A program made the translations under genes and the position numbers. From assembly GCA_003649495.1 (NCBI GenBank), contig QMRZ01000017.1, positions 1 to 18,673 on the forward strand: 18,673 bases of DNA, read 5' to 3'. The notes below the pieces were generated by a model. That model was given only the letters and a program-made list of their open reading frames with translations. It ran no database searches and was not told the DNA's origin. Source of the DNA: Thermoprotei archaeon. GTDB lineage: Archaea > Thermoproteota > Thermoprotei > Thermofilales > Thermofilaceae. Shown piece by piece: positions 6,961 through 13,614 of this stretch (the first letter of the stretch is position 1; each line of letters starts with the position of its first letter).

Positions 6961-7692
6961 CTAGCGTAGGATCCCAGCCTCCCTCAGCGCCTCCCCCAGC
7001 CTCCTGGCCAGCTGAGTGCTTAGTAACCTAGCGGGATCACCTATGGCTGCCTCAATTTCCGGGTCATAAGGTAGCCACCCCAAGTACCTCACCCCCCATC
7101 TCCTAGCCTCCCTAGCTACCTCGCCTTCCTCCTCTCTGCGCATATTCTCCAGGACTCCAACTATAGGCGTCCTCAGGCTCTTGAGTAACTGCACTAGCCT
7201 GGACACTGTGGATAGAGAGAGGGGAGAGGGAGTAGTCACCAGTAGAGCTTCTGCTCTCCTCAAGATCCTAGCCACGTCTAGTATCTCTTCCCCCATCCCG
7301 GGGGGTGAGTCCACTATGAGTAGGTCTAGGCGGCCCCATCTTGTAATGGCTAGCAGCTCTAGCAGGGCATTAGTTACATCAGCTCCCCTCAGCGGGATCG
7401 GCTTATCACCAGCAAGGAAGGCGAGTGACATGAGCCTAACGCCAGCTACCGTGGGTGGGACGAGCCCTCTATCCTCGAGGGGTGAGGCCTTTCGAGCGCC
7501 AAGTATTATGTGACATGATGGACCGTGGAAATCGAGGTCTAATAAGCCCACTCGGAGCCCGGATCTTGAGGATAGTAGTGAGGTGAGTGAAGCTATTAAG
7601 CTCTTACCTACTCCGCCCTTGCCGCTACACACCACTATAATCCTAGCCACTTCCTCGAGCCTCTCACCTATTACAGACAGGCGGGGATCCAT
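6961..7692 (-). CDS. hypB: Mrp/MinD-type ATPase, probable archaeal HypB (nickel insertion)
   Basis: A 243-residue SIMIBI-class ATPase. The deviant Walker A GKGGVGKS is at 24-31, the switch LDLDFHGP begins near residue 51, Walker B/switch II DSPPG is at 128-132 and ENM at 182-184. The CxxC that Mrp/NBP35 iron-sulfur carriers have after the ENM segment is missing here (residues 182-205 contain no cysteine), which argues against Fe-S scaffolding. It follows hypA by 4 nt with GAGGGATGA at the junction. Thermococcus kodakarensis is known to use a Mrp/MinD-family protein encoded beside hypA in place of the classical GTPase HypB. I infer the same role: ATP-dependent nickel delivery with HypA to [NiFe]-hydrogenase. 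A general Mrp/ApbC function is the alternative. Confidence 0.75.
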   Translation of the reverse strand: MDPRLSVIGERLEEVARIIVVCSGKGGVGKSLIASLTSLLSSRSGLRVGLLDLDFHGPSCHIILGARKASPLEDRGLVPPTVAGVRLMSLAFLAGDKPIPLRGADVTNALLELLAITRWGRLDLLIVDSPPGMGEEILDVARILRRAEALLVTTPSPLSLSTVSRLVQLLKSLRTPIVGVLENMRREEEGEVAREARRWGVRYLGWLPYDPEIEAAIGDPARLLSTQLARRLGEALREAGILR

Positions 7693-7696
7693 CGGC

Positions 7697-8095
7697 TCAT
7701 CCCTCCCTCAGCCTGATGTATTTCACCCAGACACCGCGGCCCTTGACAACCTCAAAGTCTGGGCTCCCACACGCAGGGCATTTAACGAAGGAATGAACCA
7801 GCTCAGGAACAAAGTGTACAGCCTCCCTCTCCTCCTCTCCGAGGCTCGCATCTGATAAGCTCCACCTTTTGCCGCAATTCCTGCAGGCGAATTCCGCTCT
7901 CTCCACCTCAAACTTAAAAGTGGCCTGCTCCAGTCGGGTACCTCTGCTCAGCTCTCCGAGAGCCCACCTCAGCACTTCCAGGTCTATGCTCTGGAGCTCC
8001 CCCACTACGATGTAGACCTCCTCCACACCACCCTTACCCCCGGTAGCGTCCTCAACGCATCTGATTATGGCCTCGGCTAATGCCCACTCATGCAC
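7697..8095 (-). CDS. hypA: Hydrogenase nickel-insertion protein HypA
   Basis: Nickel metallochaperone that passes Ni to the large subunit of [NiFe]-hydrogenase. HypA proteins begin Met-His-Glu, with His2 binding nickel. Here GTG at 8095 gives exactly MHEWALAEAI, while a longer in-frame GTG at 8116 would bury that motif. The TATA centre at 8121 lies 26 nt upstream of 8095, supporting a leaderless start there, and GAGGTGG also precedes it. The length is 132 residues. The zinc domain has Cys71, Cys74, Cys106 and Cys109; the long 31-residue loop between the pairs resembles the archaeal (Thermococcus) HypA rather than the short bacterial loop. It is followed 4 nt later by the Mrp/MinD-type HypB. 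No hydrogenase structural gene is in the window. Confidence 0.93.
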   Translation of the reverse strand: MHEWALAEAIIRCVEDATGGKGGVEEVYIVVGELQSIDLEVLRWALGELSRGTRLEQATFKFEVERAEFACRNCGKRWSLSDASLGEEEREAVHFVPELVHSFVKCPACGSPDFEVVKGRGVWVKYIRLREG

Positions 8096-8117
8096 ATTCC
8101 CCCACCTCACAATCACG

Positions 8118-8124
8118 TATTTAA
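8118..8124 (-). promoter_or_regulatory. TATA box of hypA
   Basis: TTAAATA on the minus strand, centred at 8121, 26 nt from the GTG that begins the MHE N-terminus. This separates hypA-hypB transcription from nucS, whose stop lies 33 nt further upstream. Confidence 0.55.
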
Positions 8125-8157
8125 GCGCTCTTAAGCAGGCCTCCCGCTCTGCTCATA

Positions 8158-8916
8158 TCATGTAAGCCAGCGCGTGAGGGATGAGCCCTGCCTCCTAGCG
8201 ATCTCGAACAACCTCTTCAGGTTTATCCTCCTGAACTCAAGCCCCTCCCTCACTAGGAGGCCCCTGACCCCCCTGGCCAGGTCCTCGGCCACCAGTATGC
8301 CTCTAACCTCCCTGCCCAGCTCCCTCCTCAGCTTCTCGACGTACCTCTTAAGCTGCAGGACAGCCTCAGCACCAGCAGTCCCCCGCTTCACTTCGACAAC
8401 GACTAGGCGGTCATCCTCATCAATGAACAATATATCTATGGAGCCGCCCTCAACTCTGCGCTCTACCTCAACGCACCTGAGCCCCTTCTCAATGAGCCAG
8501 GGGTTCTCAGCTAGCAGGTTCCTGACATCGCTCTCAGACCCATACATTTCAAAGCGCGCCTCATCACGCAGCCTGCAGTGCGCGAGTAAGTACACCTCAT
8601 ACACTTCAACTACGAGCTCTTCCCAAGGCCTCAACCTCACAGCCCTTACCGTCAACTTGTTCTCCTTCAGCTCAGCTGACAGGCGAGAGCCGGGCGGCTG
8701 CCAATTAACTGGCTCATAACCCTGCGGCCTATGGACAAGGACACTGCCGTCCTGTTTGAGCATAATGGCTCGCTGCCCCCTACCTAGCCTGGAAGACGCC
8801 CTGCCCCAGTACCTGACCTCGCAGTCGGCTATCAATATGCAGAAGTGCCCATGTTCGAGGGCCCTCCTAACCGCCTCGTAAGCTTCCTTGAGCGTAGGCT
8901 CCACTAATGCCTCCAC
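8158..8916 (-). CDS. nucS: NucS/EndoMS mismatch-specific endonuclease
   Basis: Cuts DNA at mismatches or branched ends, giving a MutS/MutL-independent mismatch repair in many archaea and actinobacteria. The 252-residue length is right for the family. An N-terminal DNA-binding domain (about 1-125) is followed by a PD-(D/E)xK nuclease: ESDVRNLLAENPWLIEKGL (about 128-146), GSIDILFIDEDDRLVVVEVKR with Asp161, Glu175 and Lys177, and the QLKRY helix from Gln188. The C-terminus SSLTRWLT looks like a PCNA-interacting peptide with Leu and Trp-Leu in place, though the usual Gln is shifted by one. The GTG start follows GGGTGGATC. It is the most upstream of three same-strand genes but hypA has its own TATA box. 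Confidence 0.92.
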   Translation of the reverse strand: MEALVEPTLKEAYEAVRRALEHGHFCILIADCEVRYWGRASSRLGRGQRAIMLKQDGSVLVHRPQGYEPVNWQPPGSRLSAELKENKLTVRAVRLRPWEELVVEVYEVYLLAHCRLRDEARFEMYGSESDVRNLLAENPWLIEKGLRCVEVERRVEGGSIDILFIDEDDRLVVVEVKRGTAGAEAVLQLKRYVEKLRRELGREVRGILVAEDLARGVRGLLVREGLEFRRINLKRLFEIARRQGSSLTRWLT

Positions 8917-8964
8917 GATCCACCCATCCCTCGTCCAGATTTCAAGTCATCAGTTAGGACCAGT

Positions 8965-8972
8965 GATATATC
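8965..8972. promoter_or_regulatory. Palindromic TATA box between nucS and tyw1
   Basis: GATATATC is a perfect palindrome centred at 8968.5. It lies 28.5 nt before the tyw1 ATG at 8997, so that mRNA would be nearly leaderless. On the minus strand it would start nucS transcription near 8942, with a 26-nt leader holding GGGTGG before GTG 8916. A weaker minus-strand alternative, TTGAAATC at 8937-8944, would make nucS leaderless. Confidence 0.4.
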
Positions 8973-8996
8973 CTCCCCCGGGAATTGAATCATGGG

Positions 8997-10049
8997 ATGA
9001 GCGTTAGCAGGCTAAGCCCAGAGGATGTCAGGAGGTACCTGAGAGCAGGGTACAGGCTAGTGGGTAGGCACTCAGCAGTCGAGGTGTGTAGGTGGACTAA
9101 GACAGCCCTGAAGGGCGGGCACCTGTGCTATAAGAGGTGGTACGGAGTTAGAAGCCATAGATGCGTTCAGATGACTCCAGTCCTGAACTTCTGCAACTTT
9201 GCATGCATCTTCTGCTGGAGGCCACACCTCTCGGGCCGCTTTAAAATACCACCTGGCTGGGAGTGGGATGAGCCCAGCGAGATAATCGAGGGAGCCATAA
9301 GAGCTCAGAGAGAGCTACTGATAGGTTTTAAGGGGAATCCCAAGGTCACCAGGGAGAGGTTCCTGGAGGCGATGTTTCCACGCCACATGGCCATCAGCCT
9401 AGATGGCGAGCCAACGCTATATCCCAAGCTAGCGGAACTCATAAAGGGAGTTAAAGCCAGGGGAATGACCGCCTTCCTAGTCACTAACGGCTCTGTGCCT
9501 CATAGGCTTGAGGAGTTAATACGTAAGGGGGCTGAGCCAACTAATCTGTACATCAGCGTCTACGGGCCTAATCCAGAGGTCTTCGAGAAAGCAGCTAGGC
9601 CATTGATCCCGAGGGCTTGGGAACTCGTCCTGGAAAGCCTAGACCTGATTCCTCGCTTCAGCTGCAGGACTATTATCAGGCTTACAATGGTAAAGGGACT
9701 TAACATGGTTGAGCCTGAGGGTTACGCTAAGCTCATTGAGCGTTCCCAGCCACGGTTTGTCGAGCTCAAGGGTTATACCTGGGTTGGAGAGAGCCAGAAG
9801 AGGCTACCCCGCGAGGCCATGCCCACACTCGAGGAGATAGAGAGGTTTGCTAAGAAGCTTGAGGAGTTGACGGGTTACCAGATCAAGGTCTCAGACAGTA
9901 AGAGCAGGGTAGTGATGATGGTCAGAGACGAGGAGACGTGGGAGTGGAACTTAAAGCTGCTTGAGGAGTGGCGCGAGCTCGAGAGAAGGCTTGACAGCGA
10001 GTGGAGAGGCAGAATACGCGACTTCAGGCTTAAGAGGCAGCCCGCATAA
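8997..10049 (+). CDS. tyw1: Radical SAM 4-demethylwyosine synthase Tyw1
   Basis: Builds the tricyclic base 4-demethylwyosine on G37 of tRNA-Phe from N1-methylguanosine and pyruvate. From ATG 8997 the protein has 350 residues. The radical-SAM cysteines CNFACIFC are Cys66, Cys70 and Cys73; three further cysteines, Cys31, Cys44 and Cys56, have nearly the spacing of the second cluster of the Methanocaldococcus enzyme (Cys26, Cys39, Cys52; SAM cluster 62, 66, 69). Other family blocks are CRWTK, HLCYK, ISLDGEPTLYP, LVTNG and the ELKGYTWVGES segment. A TATA box 28.5 nt upstream favours this ATG; the TTG at 8985 would lie too close to it. The HisC-like gene follows after 30 nt. Confidence 0.94.
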   Translation: MSVSRLSPEDVRRYLRAGYRLVGRHSAVEVCRWTKTALKGGHLCYKRWYGVRSHRCVQMTPVLNFCNFACIFCWRPHLSGRFKIPPGWEWDEPSEIIEGAIRAQRELLIGFKGNPKVTRERFLEAMFPRHMAISLDGEPTLYPKLAELIKGVKARGMTAFLVTNGSVPHRLEELIRKGAEPTNLYISVYGPNPEVFEKAARPLIPRAWELVLESLDLIPRFSCRTIIRLTMVKGLNMVEPEGYAKLIERSQPRFVELKGYTWVGESQKRLPREAMPTLEEIERFAKKLEELTGYQIKVSDSKSRVVMMVRDEETWEWNLKLLEEWRELERRLDSEWRGRIRDFRLKRQPA

Positions 10050-10079
10050 AACTAAAAACTGCCGGAGGAGGCACTATAC

Positions 10080-11090
10080 GTGTCCCTGGAGCCGCCTCCC
10101 TCGGTTAAGTATAGATTATGTCTCAATGAGAACCTCTTCCTCCCCCGCGAGCTTGTAGCGGAGGTTGTCAGAGAAGCTGCTGAATCCGTGGACCCGAGAT
10201 TGTATCACGATGCTTATGGTGAGGAGCTGGCGGAGAGGCTCGCAGAGTTCCACAGAGTCGACGTAGAGGAGATAGTGATTGGCCCGGGCGCTGACTACCT
10301 AATTTACCTGCTGGCGTCTTATAGCCGGGTAGGGGGAGCTGTCATAGTGGAGCCCACGTTTGAAGAATACAGGAGAGCTGTACAGCTTTACGGTGGGCGG
10401 ATCACCACGGTACTCCTAGACGATGATTTCAGGCTTAAGCCTGAGAGATTAAAGGGAGCAGCAGCTAGCATTGCCTACTTAGCGTCTCCTAATAACCCCA
10501 CTGGAAACCAGTTTGAGCGAGGAGCGGTCGAAGATGCTATAGAGTCGTTCAGAGGGATAGTAGTAGTTGATGAGGCATATGCAGAGTATGCCAGGTACTC
10601 AATGTTAAGCGAAGCAATCGAACGCGATAACCTCGTGGTGATAAGGACCTTTAGCAAGGCATGGGGGCTAGCTGGGCTAAGAGTGGGGTACCTGGTGACT
10701 AACAGGAGGCTGGCGTCAGAGCTAAAGGCTAGAGGTAGAGTGTTCGCCTGCTCAAGCCTCTCTCTTAAGGCAGCCTCGTTAATGCTCGAACGCTGGGAGG
10801 CCGTGAGGAGAGCTATTGAAGAGCTGAAGACAGTGAGGGAGTGGCTGCGTAGGGAGCTCACAAAAATCGGCGTTAAAGCCTATCCTTCAGATGCTAACTT
10901 CCTACTCGTACGCCTCCCAGTGGACTCTGGGGAGGTATGTACAAAGCTGTTAGAGAAGGGCATCGCTGTGAAGAATGTAAGCTCCCTCCCCCTCTGCGAT
11001 AACTGTATTAGGGTTACAATCCCTCCCAAACCCATTGCTGAAATATTTATAAACGCGCTCAGCTCGGTGCTAGAGCAGAGCGCCCTGTAG
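10080..11090 (+). CDS. hisC: HisC-like PLP-dependent aminotransferase
   Basis: A 336-residue class I/II aminotransferase closest in pattern to histidinol-phosphate aminotransferase, which makes histidinol phosphate with glutamate as amino donor. Seen: LNEN near the N-terminus (15-18), SPNNPTG (136-142), VVVDEAYAEY with Asp164 and Tyr167, the Schiff-base segment RTFSKAWGLAGLRVGY with Lys193, and the C-terminal NFLLVRLP and IRVTIPP strands. It is a little shorter than bacterial HisC and is not in a histidine operon here, so a paralogue acting on another substrate, or a CobD-like decarboxylase, remains possible. The GTG start follows GGAGGAGG by 9 nt, so it is probably translated from the tyw1 transcript. 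Confidence 0.8.
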   Translation: MSLEPPPSVKYRLCLNENLFLPRELVAEVVREAAESVDPRLYHDAYGEELAERLAEFHRVDVEEIVIGPGADYLIYLLASYSRVGGAVIVEPTFEEYRRAVQLYGGRITTVLLDDDFRLKPERLKGAAASIAYLASPNNPTGNQFERGAVEDAIESFRGIVVVDEAYAEYARYSMLSEAIERDNLVVIRTFSKAWGLAGLRVGYLVTNRRLASELKARGRVFACSSLSLKAASLMLERWEAVRRAIEELKTVREWLRRELTKIGVKAYPSDANFLLVRLPVDSGEVCTKLLEKGIAVKNVSSLPLCDNCIRVTIPPKPIAEIFINALSSVLEQSAL

Positions 11091-11107
11091 CCCAGCTGGG
11101 GGGTGCC

Positions 11108-11452
11108 ATGGGCTACAGGATGAGATTTGAGCAGAGGAAGCTCAGGAAGAGGTACGGGGTCGTAGGCTTGGTAGCTGGCAGGTACTTAGAGGCGGGCTAT
11201 CACGTGAGATTAATGCATCCCACCAGATACGGTCCTGCACATATAGTGGTGCAGGGTAGGGGAGAGAAGTTCGTCATAGAGGTGGTGCACGAGCCTGGAG
11301 CGCTCAGAGAGGAAGTAGTGGAAGGGCTGTTAAAGAAGGCTGAGCTCCTAGGTGCTAGGCCCATCTTAGCGGTATACGGGAGGGGAGTCAAGCTCGGGGA
11401 TCTGAGGAAAAAGCTAGAGGAGAGAGGCGTGAAGGTGAAGTATGTGAGGTGA
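11108..11452 (+). CDS. Small protein with decayed PD-(D/E)xK nuclease-like fold
   Basis: A 114-residue basic protein. Residues 14-60 follow the order of an archaeal resolvase/RecB-like nuclease core: RYGVVGLVAGRYLEAGYHVRL (helix and strand), then PAHIVVQGRGEKFVIEVV. In active members the strand pair carries Asp and Glu-x-Lys. Here the aspartate position is His45, Glu58 is kept and the lysine position is Val60, so catalysis is unlikely. The second half, ARPILAVYGRGVKL, fits the later strand of the fold. It starts with ATG preceded by GGGGGGTG, 17 nt after the aminotransferase stop, so it is in the same operon. A non-catalytic nucleic-acid-binding role is inferred; the family name is not known to me. 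Confidence 0.6.
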   Translation: MGYRMRFEQRKLRKRYGVVGLVAGRYLEAGYHVRLMHPTRYGPAHIVVQGRGEKFVIEVVHEPGALREEVVEGLLKKAELLGARPILAVYGRGVKLGDLRKKLEERGVKVKYVR

Positions 11453-11456
11453 GGGC

Positions 11457-12578
11457 TCAGCCGGTGAGTATTATCTTCTTTACGACGTTCATCACTTCAG
11501 CCTGATCGCCCTTGCTCCTAGCCTCCTCCAGTTCATCCTTCTTCGCGTATATCAGAAGGGCCTTCTTCATCAAGTTCCCGAATATCTCCTTGCTTAGGGC
11601 CATGGCCTTAACGGGATCCATCCTATATGTGAACTGATCCTCTGCAAACCAGCCATCGTAGCCGATATCTATCGCTGCGTAAAGGTAGTCTACGAACCTC
11701 CACACGTCTCCCGTGCCGAACACCCTATCCTCGTCATTGCTATGGAGCTTAGCAGTATTTACGTGGAAGTTAGCGATGGGGACGCCCATCTTATGGAGCA
11801 CGTAGACTGTGTAGGCCGGCTCGACGGCGTACATCTGCTCATGGCCATAGTCTATTGTTACGCCCATGTACTTACCTCCCAGCTCCTGGTTCACAACATA
11901 GGCTATCCAGCCCGCGATGTGAGTGGTTGGGATTATCATGTTGCCCTCCTTAGGCTCCTTTAACTTCGCTTCGACGCCGAACTTGAGGCCAAGCTCTTTA
12001 GCCCTCCTGGCCGCCTGCCTGCACGCGTCCAGGAACCACTCGAACTGCTTACCGTAATTCACCTCGAAGTTGTAGTCCCAGCCGTCCTGTCCAGGCCAGA
12101 AGCTGAAAGCCTGGCAGCCGAGCTCCTTTGCAATGTCTGCGGCCTGAAGCAGTATTTCCAGCGCCTTCTCACGCACCTCCCTCTTCGGGTGCGTGACGCT
12201 GCCCAGCTTCCAACGAGGGTCTGTGAACATGTTAACATTCATGGTTGTAGCTACTAAGCCGTGTTTATCGAGTAGCTCCCTGACCTCAGTGATCTTGTCT
12301 TCATCCACCCTCAAGTTCTCATCAAGGAATAGGACGTCGTGGAACTCGATGCCCTTTATACCGGCTTTAGCTACTCTCTCGATCTGCGCATCTACTGTAC
12401 TCTTAAGCTCGGGCCAGTACCCCTCGGTTGCGAACCTGTCCTTATAGTCCCCAGCCGCCCAGTGCCCAGCTGCGAATTTTATGTCGAATTCCTCGAAGAA
12501 CCTGTCAAGCCTCTCGCCCTCCAGATATCCGCTATACTCTGTCTCGAGCTTGGAGAGCAGGTTTTTGGTTATTCTCAT
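11457..12578 (-). CDS. Xylose isomerase-like TIM-barrel protein (sugar isomerase/epimerase)
   Basis: A 373-residue protein of the xylose isomerase-like superfamily, expected to isomerise or epimerise a sugar with divalent metals. Seen: an N-terminal helical lead with AAGHWAAGDYKDRF, IKGIEFHDVLF (about residues 95-105), FSFWPGQDGWDYNFE (near 160), GVEAKLKEP (metal-ligand Glu near 200), VTIDYGHEQ (Asp and His), NFHVN and a late WFAEDQFTYRMDP. The FWPGQDG block and the Glu...Asp/His...Asp ligand order resemble xylose isomerase more than endonuclease IV, though the true sugar is unknown. The ATG has no Shine-Dalgarno and lies 26.5 nt from TATTTTTA, so the mRNA is probably leaderless. It ends 4 bp from the convergent nuclease-fold gene. 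Confidence 0.82.
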   Translation of the reverse strand: MRITKNLLSKLETEYSGYLEGERLDRFFEEFDIKFAAGHWAAGDYKDRFATEGYWPELKSTVDAQIERVAKAGIKGIEFHDVLFLDENLRVDEDKITEVRELLDKHGLVATTMNVNMFTDPRWKLGSVTHPKREVREKALEILLQAADIAKELGCQAFSFWPGQDGWDYNFEVNYGKQFEWFLDACRQAARRAKELGLKFGVEAKLKEPKEGNMIIPTTHIAGWIAYVVNQELGGKYMGVTIDYGHEQMYAVEPAYTVYVLHKMGVPIANFHVNTAKLHSNDEDRVFGTGDVWRFVDYLYAAIDIGYDGWFAEDQFTYRMDPVKAMALSKEIFGNLMKKALLIYAKKDELEEARSKGDQAEVMNVVKKIILTG

Positions 12579-12600
12579 CGATATCTAAGAGGCCTGCTGG

Positions 12601-12608
12601 TAAAAATA
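12601..12608 (-). promoter_or_regulatory. TATA box of the xylose isomerase-like gene
   Basis: TATTTTTA on the minus strand, centred at 12604.5, is 26.5 nt from ATG 12578, the leaderless spacing seen for several genes here. Confidence 0.55.
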
Positions 12609-12632
12609 CATTAGCTCTCAGCACCAATTTAC

Positions 12633-12639
12633 TTTAATA
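12633..12639 (+). promoter_or_regulatory. TATA box of the queT-like gene
   Basis: TTTAATA on the plus strand, centred at 12636. The expected transcription start near 12662 lies just before ATG 12665 and beyond the alternative TTG at 12653, so it decides the start. Confidence 0.5.
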
Positions 12640-12664
12640 GATCTCGGGGAGGTTGAGAGGGCTT

Positions 12665-13168
12665 ATGAGGGGCAGGGACTTAGCAGTGGCGGCGCTGATA
12701 GCCGCGATGTACGCCGCGTTAGTGGCGGCGCTACCCATGATCTCTTTCCTCCTGTGGCAGGTCAGGATAGCTGATGCGCTATTGATGCTGAGCACCGTGT
12801 TAGGCTGGCCCGCTGTAGTTGGAGTGACTCTGGGCTGCTTCATCGGCAATCTAACTGCACCATGGGGCTCAACTGCGCTGATCCTCATAGATGCCACTAT
12901 GGGGAGCCTGGCCAACTTCGTAGCTAGCTACATAGCCTATAAAGTAGCCTATAGGCGTGGAGTAGCATATAAGCTAGCGGCAGCGGCAATCGAGGTTGGA
13001 GTGATCTCAGTAATTGTTGGTAGCTACCTGAAATACCTGTTGTTATGGGCTTTCAACGTAGACCTCCCATTAACCCTTAGTATACTAGGTGTACTACCCG
13101 GCTCTTTCATAGCTATAGGGGTTCTCGGCACAGCTCTAGCAATAGCGCTCGAGAAGCGAGTGACTTAA
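12665..13168 (+). CDS. queT: QueT-family ECF transporter substrate-binding (S) component
   Basis: A 167-residue membrane protein with about five or six hydrophobic helices. The block after the first helix, ALPMISFLLWQVRIADALLML, followed by LGWPAVVGVTLGCFIGNL, matches the QueT family (energy-coupling-factor S components linked to queuosine precursors). In archaea the natural cargo would be a 7-deazaguanine such as preQ0 for archaeosine, but this is inference. The S component would borrow shared EcfA and EcfT subunits, which are not in this window. The start at ATG 12665 (MRGRDL) is preferred over TTG 12653 because the TATA box puts the transcription start near 12662. Downstream lies a 25-bp degenerate tandem repeat. 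It is divergent from the isomerase-like gene. Confidence 0.85.
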   Translation: MRGRDLAVAALIAAMYAALVAALPMISFLLWQVRIADALLMLSTVLGWPAVVGVTLGCFIGNLTAPWGSTALILIDATMGSLANFVASYIAYKVAYRRGVAYKLAAAAIEVGVISVIVGSYLKYLLLWAFNVDLPLTLSILGVLPGSFIAIGVLGTALAIALEKRVT

Positions 13169-13170
13169 CC

Positions 13171-13270
13171 CGTTGCTGTAAAAAGCTCGCTGGAAGCGTG
13201 CTGTGCATAGCTCACACAACGCGTGCTATGAATATACTGACCATAGCGTGTTGAAATTGAGGAGGGTGGG
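13171..13270 (+). repeat. Degenerate 25-bp tandem repeat, about four units
   Basis: GCGTGCT begins exactly at 13196 and 13221, and GCGTGTT at 13246, 25 bp apart each time. Units 13196 and 13221 match at 12 of their first 14 bases. The preceding frame (13171-13195) matches the 13196 unit at 14 of 25 bases (TGCTGT...A.AGCTC). The units also alternate CATAGC, GCTATG and CATAGC, giving mutually exclusive hairpins. There are no unique spacers, so it is not CRISPR. The degree of decay makes chance similarity possible. Confidence 0.4.
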
Positions 13271-13282
13271 ATCTAAGGCTAT

Positions 13283-13290
13283 ACTTAAGG
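13283..13290 (+). promoter_or_regulatory. TATA-like element upstream of the 47-codon ORF
   Basis: ACTTAAGG centred near 13286 predicts a start near 13312. The transcript would carry GGAGGGTGA at 13323-13331, 5 nt before ATG 13337. Confidence 0.3.
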
Positions 13291-13336
13291 GGCGCTAGAG
13301 GTGATTCCCTGAGGAGTAGCATGGAGGGTGAAAGTT

Positions 13337-13480
13337 ATGCTGATGAGAGATAGCTTCTGGATCCGGGACACCACCTCAGCTGACGTGAGGGAATTTAAAG
13401 GTGTAAACATTAGCATTAAGTATGTCAAGAGGACTCTACAGGCCTGGCATCGCTTACCTCGGGAATGGAGTCCCCCATAG
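13337..13480 (+). CDS. Possible small basic protein (47 aa)
   Basis: Not recognised. ATG is preceded by a strong GGAGGGTGA Shine-Dalgarno with 5-nt spacing and a TATA-like box at 13283-13290, which is the reason for listing it. The product is basic, with several Trp, Arg and Lys residues (VNISIKYVKRTLQAWHRL) and no membrane segment. A second TATA box lies inside it, and a region this short can be open by chance. It may instead be part of a non-coding transcript. Confidence 0.25.
   Translation: MLMRDSFWIRDTTSADVREFKGVNISIKYVKRTLQAWHRLPREWSPP
13394..13399 (+). promoter_or_regulatory. TATA box for a transcript upstream of the HAD gene
   Basis: TTTAAA centred at 13396.5 lies 25.5 nt before an ATG at 13422, the same leaderless spacing as other genes here. 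That ATG opens only 21 codons (stop TGA 13485-13487), so the transcript may be a structured leader or small RNA running toward the HAD gene at 13615. Confidence 0.4.
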
Positions 13481-13614
13481 TCGGTGAGGGGGCCATGAGT
13501 GGGGGGCGTGTGAGGATCTCCCCGAGGCTACCCTGCTTAGCCCAGTCTGGAAAGCTTCCCCTGGAGAAGCCTGTGCACGAATCCCTACTTAGTATCGCTA
13601 ATTCCAGGTGAGCG

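Larger units (their letters stand above)
13169..13614. other. 446-bp spacer with repeats, promoters and possible short ORFs
   Basis: There is no long gene between queT and the HAD gene. It holds a degenerate 25-bp tandem repeat (13171-13270), two TATA-like elements on plus (ACTTAAGG 13283-13290 and TTTAAA 13394-13399), a 47-codon ORF with a Shine-Dalgarno, and from 13422 a stretch with four successive short hairpins. Those are CCCCC/GGGGG at 13472-13492, GGGG/CCCC near 13501-13523, GGCTA/TAGCC near 13526-13542 and GCTTC/GAAGC near 13553-13570. It could be an RNA gene or a structured leader of the HAD gene; no known RNA family was recognised. Confidence 0.5.

Noticed and set aside
13171..13270. 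CRISPR-like array
   Set aside because: The units are contiguous and diverged, with no unique spacers and no cas genes in the window.
13339..13383. C/D-like or fluoride-riboswitch-like segment (GCTGATGA after an AGCAT/ATGCT stem)
   Set aside because: The C box has C where a purine is required, the D' and C' boxes are not recognisable, the fluoride aptamer's 5' GGNGATG and pseudoknot partners are missing, and no fluoride channel gene follows.
13465..13611. 48-codon plus-strand ORF in frame with the HAD gene, separated from it by TGA-GCG
   Set aside because: It has no Shine-Dalgarno or correctly spaced TATA, and the HAD protein already has a complete N-terminus. High G+C alone can keep this stretch open.
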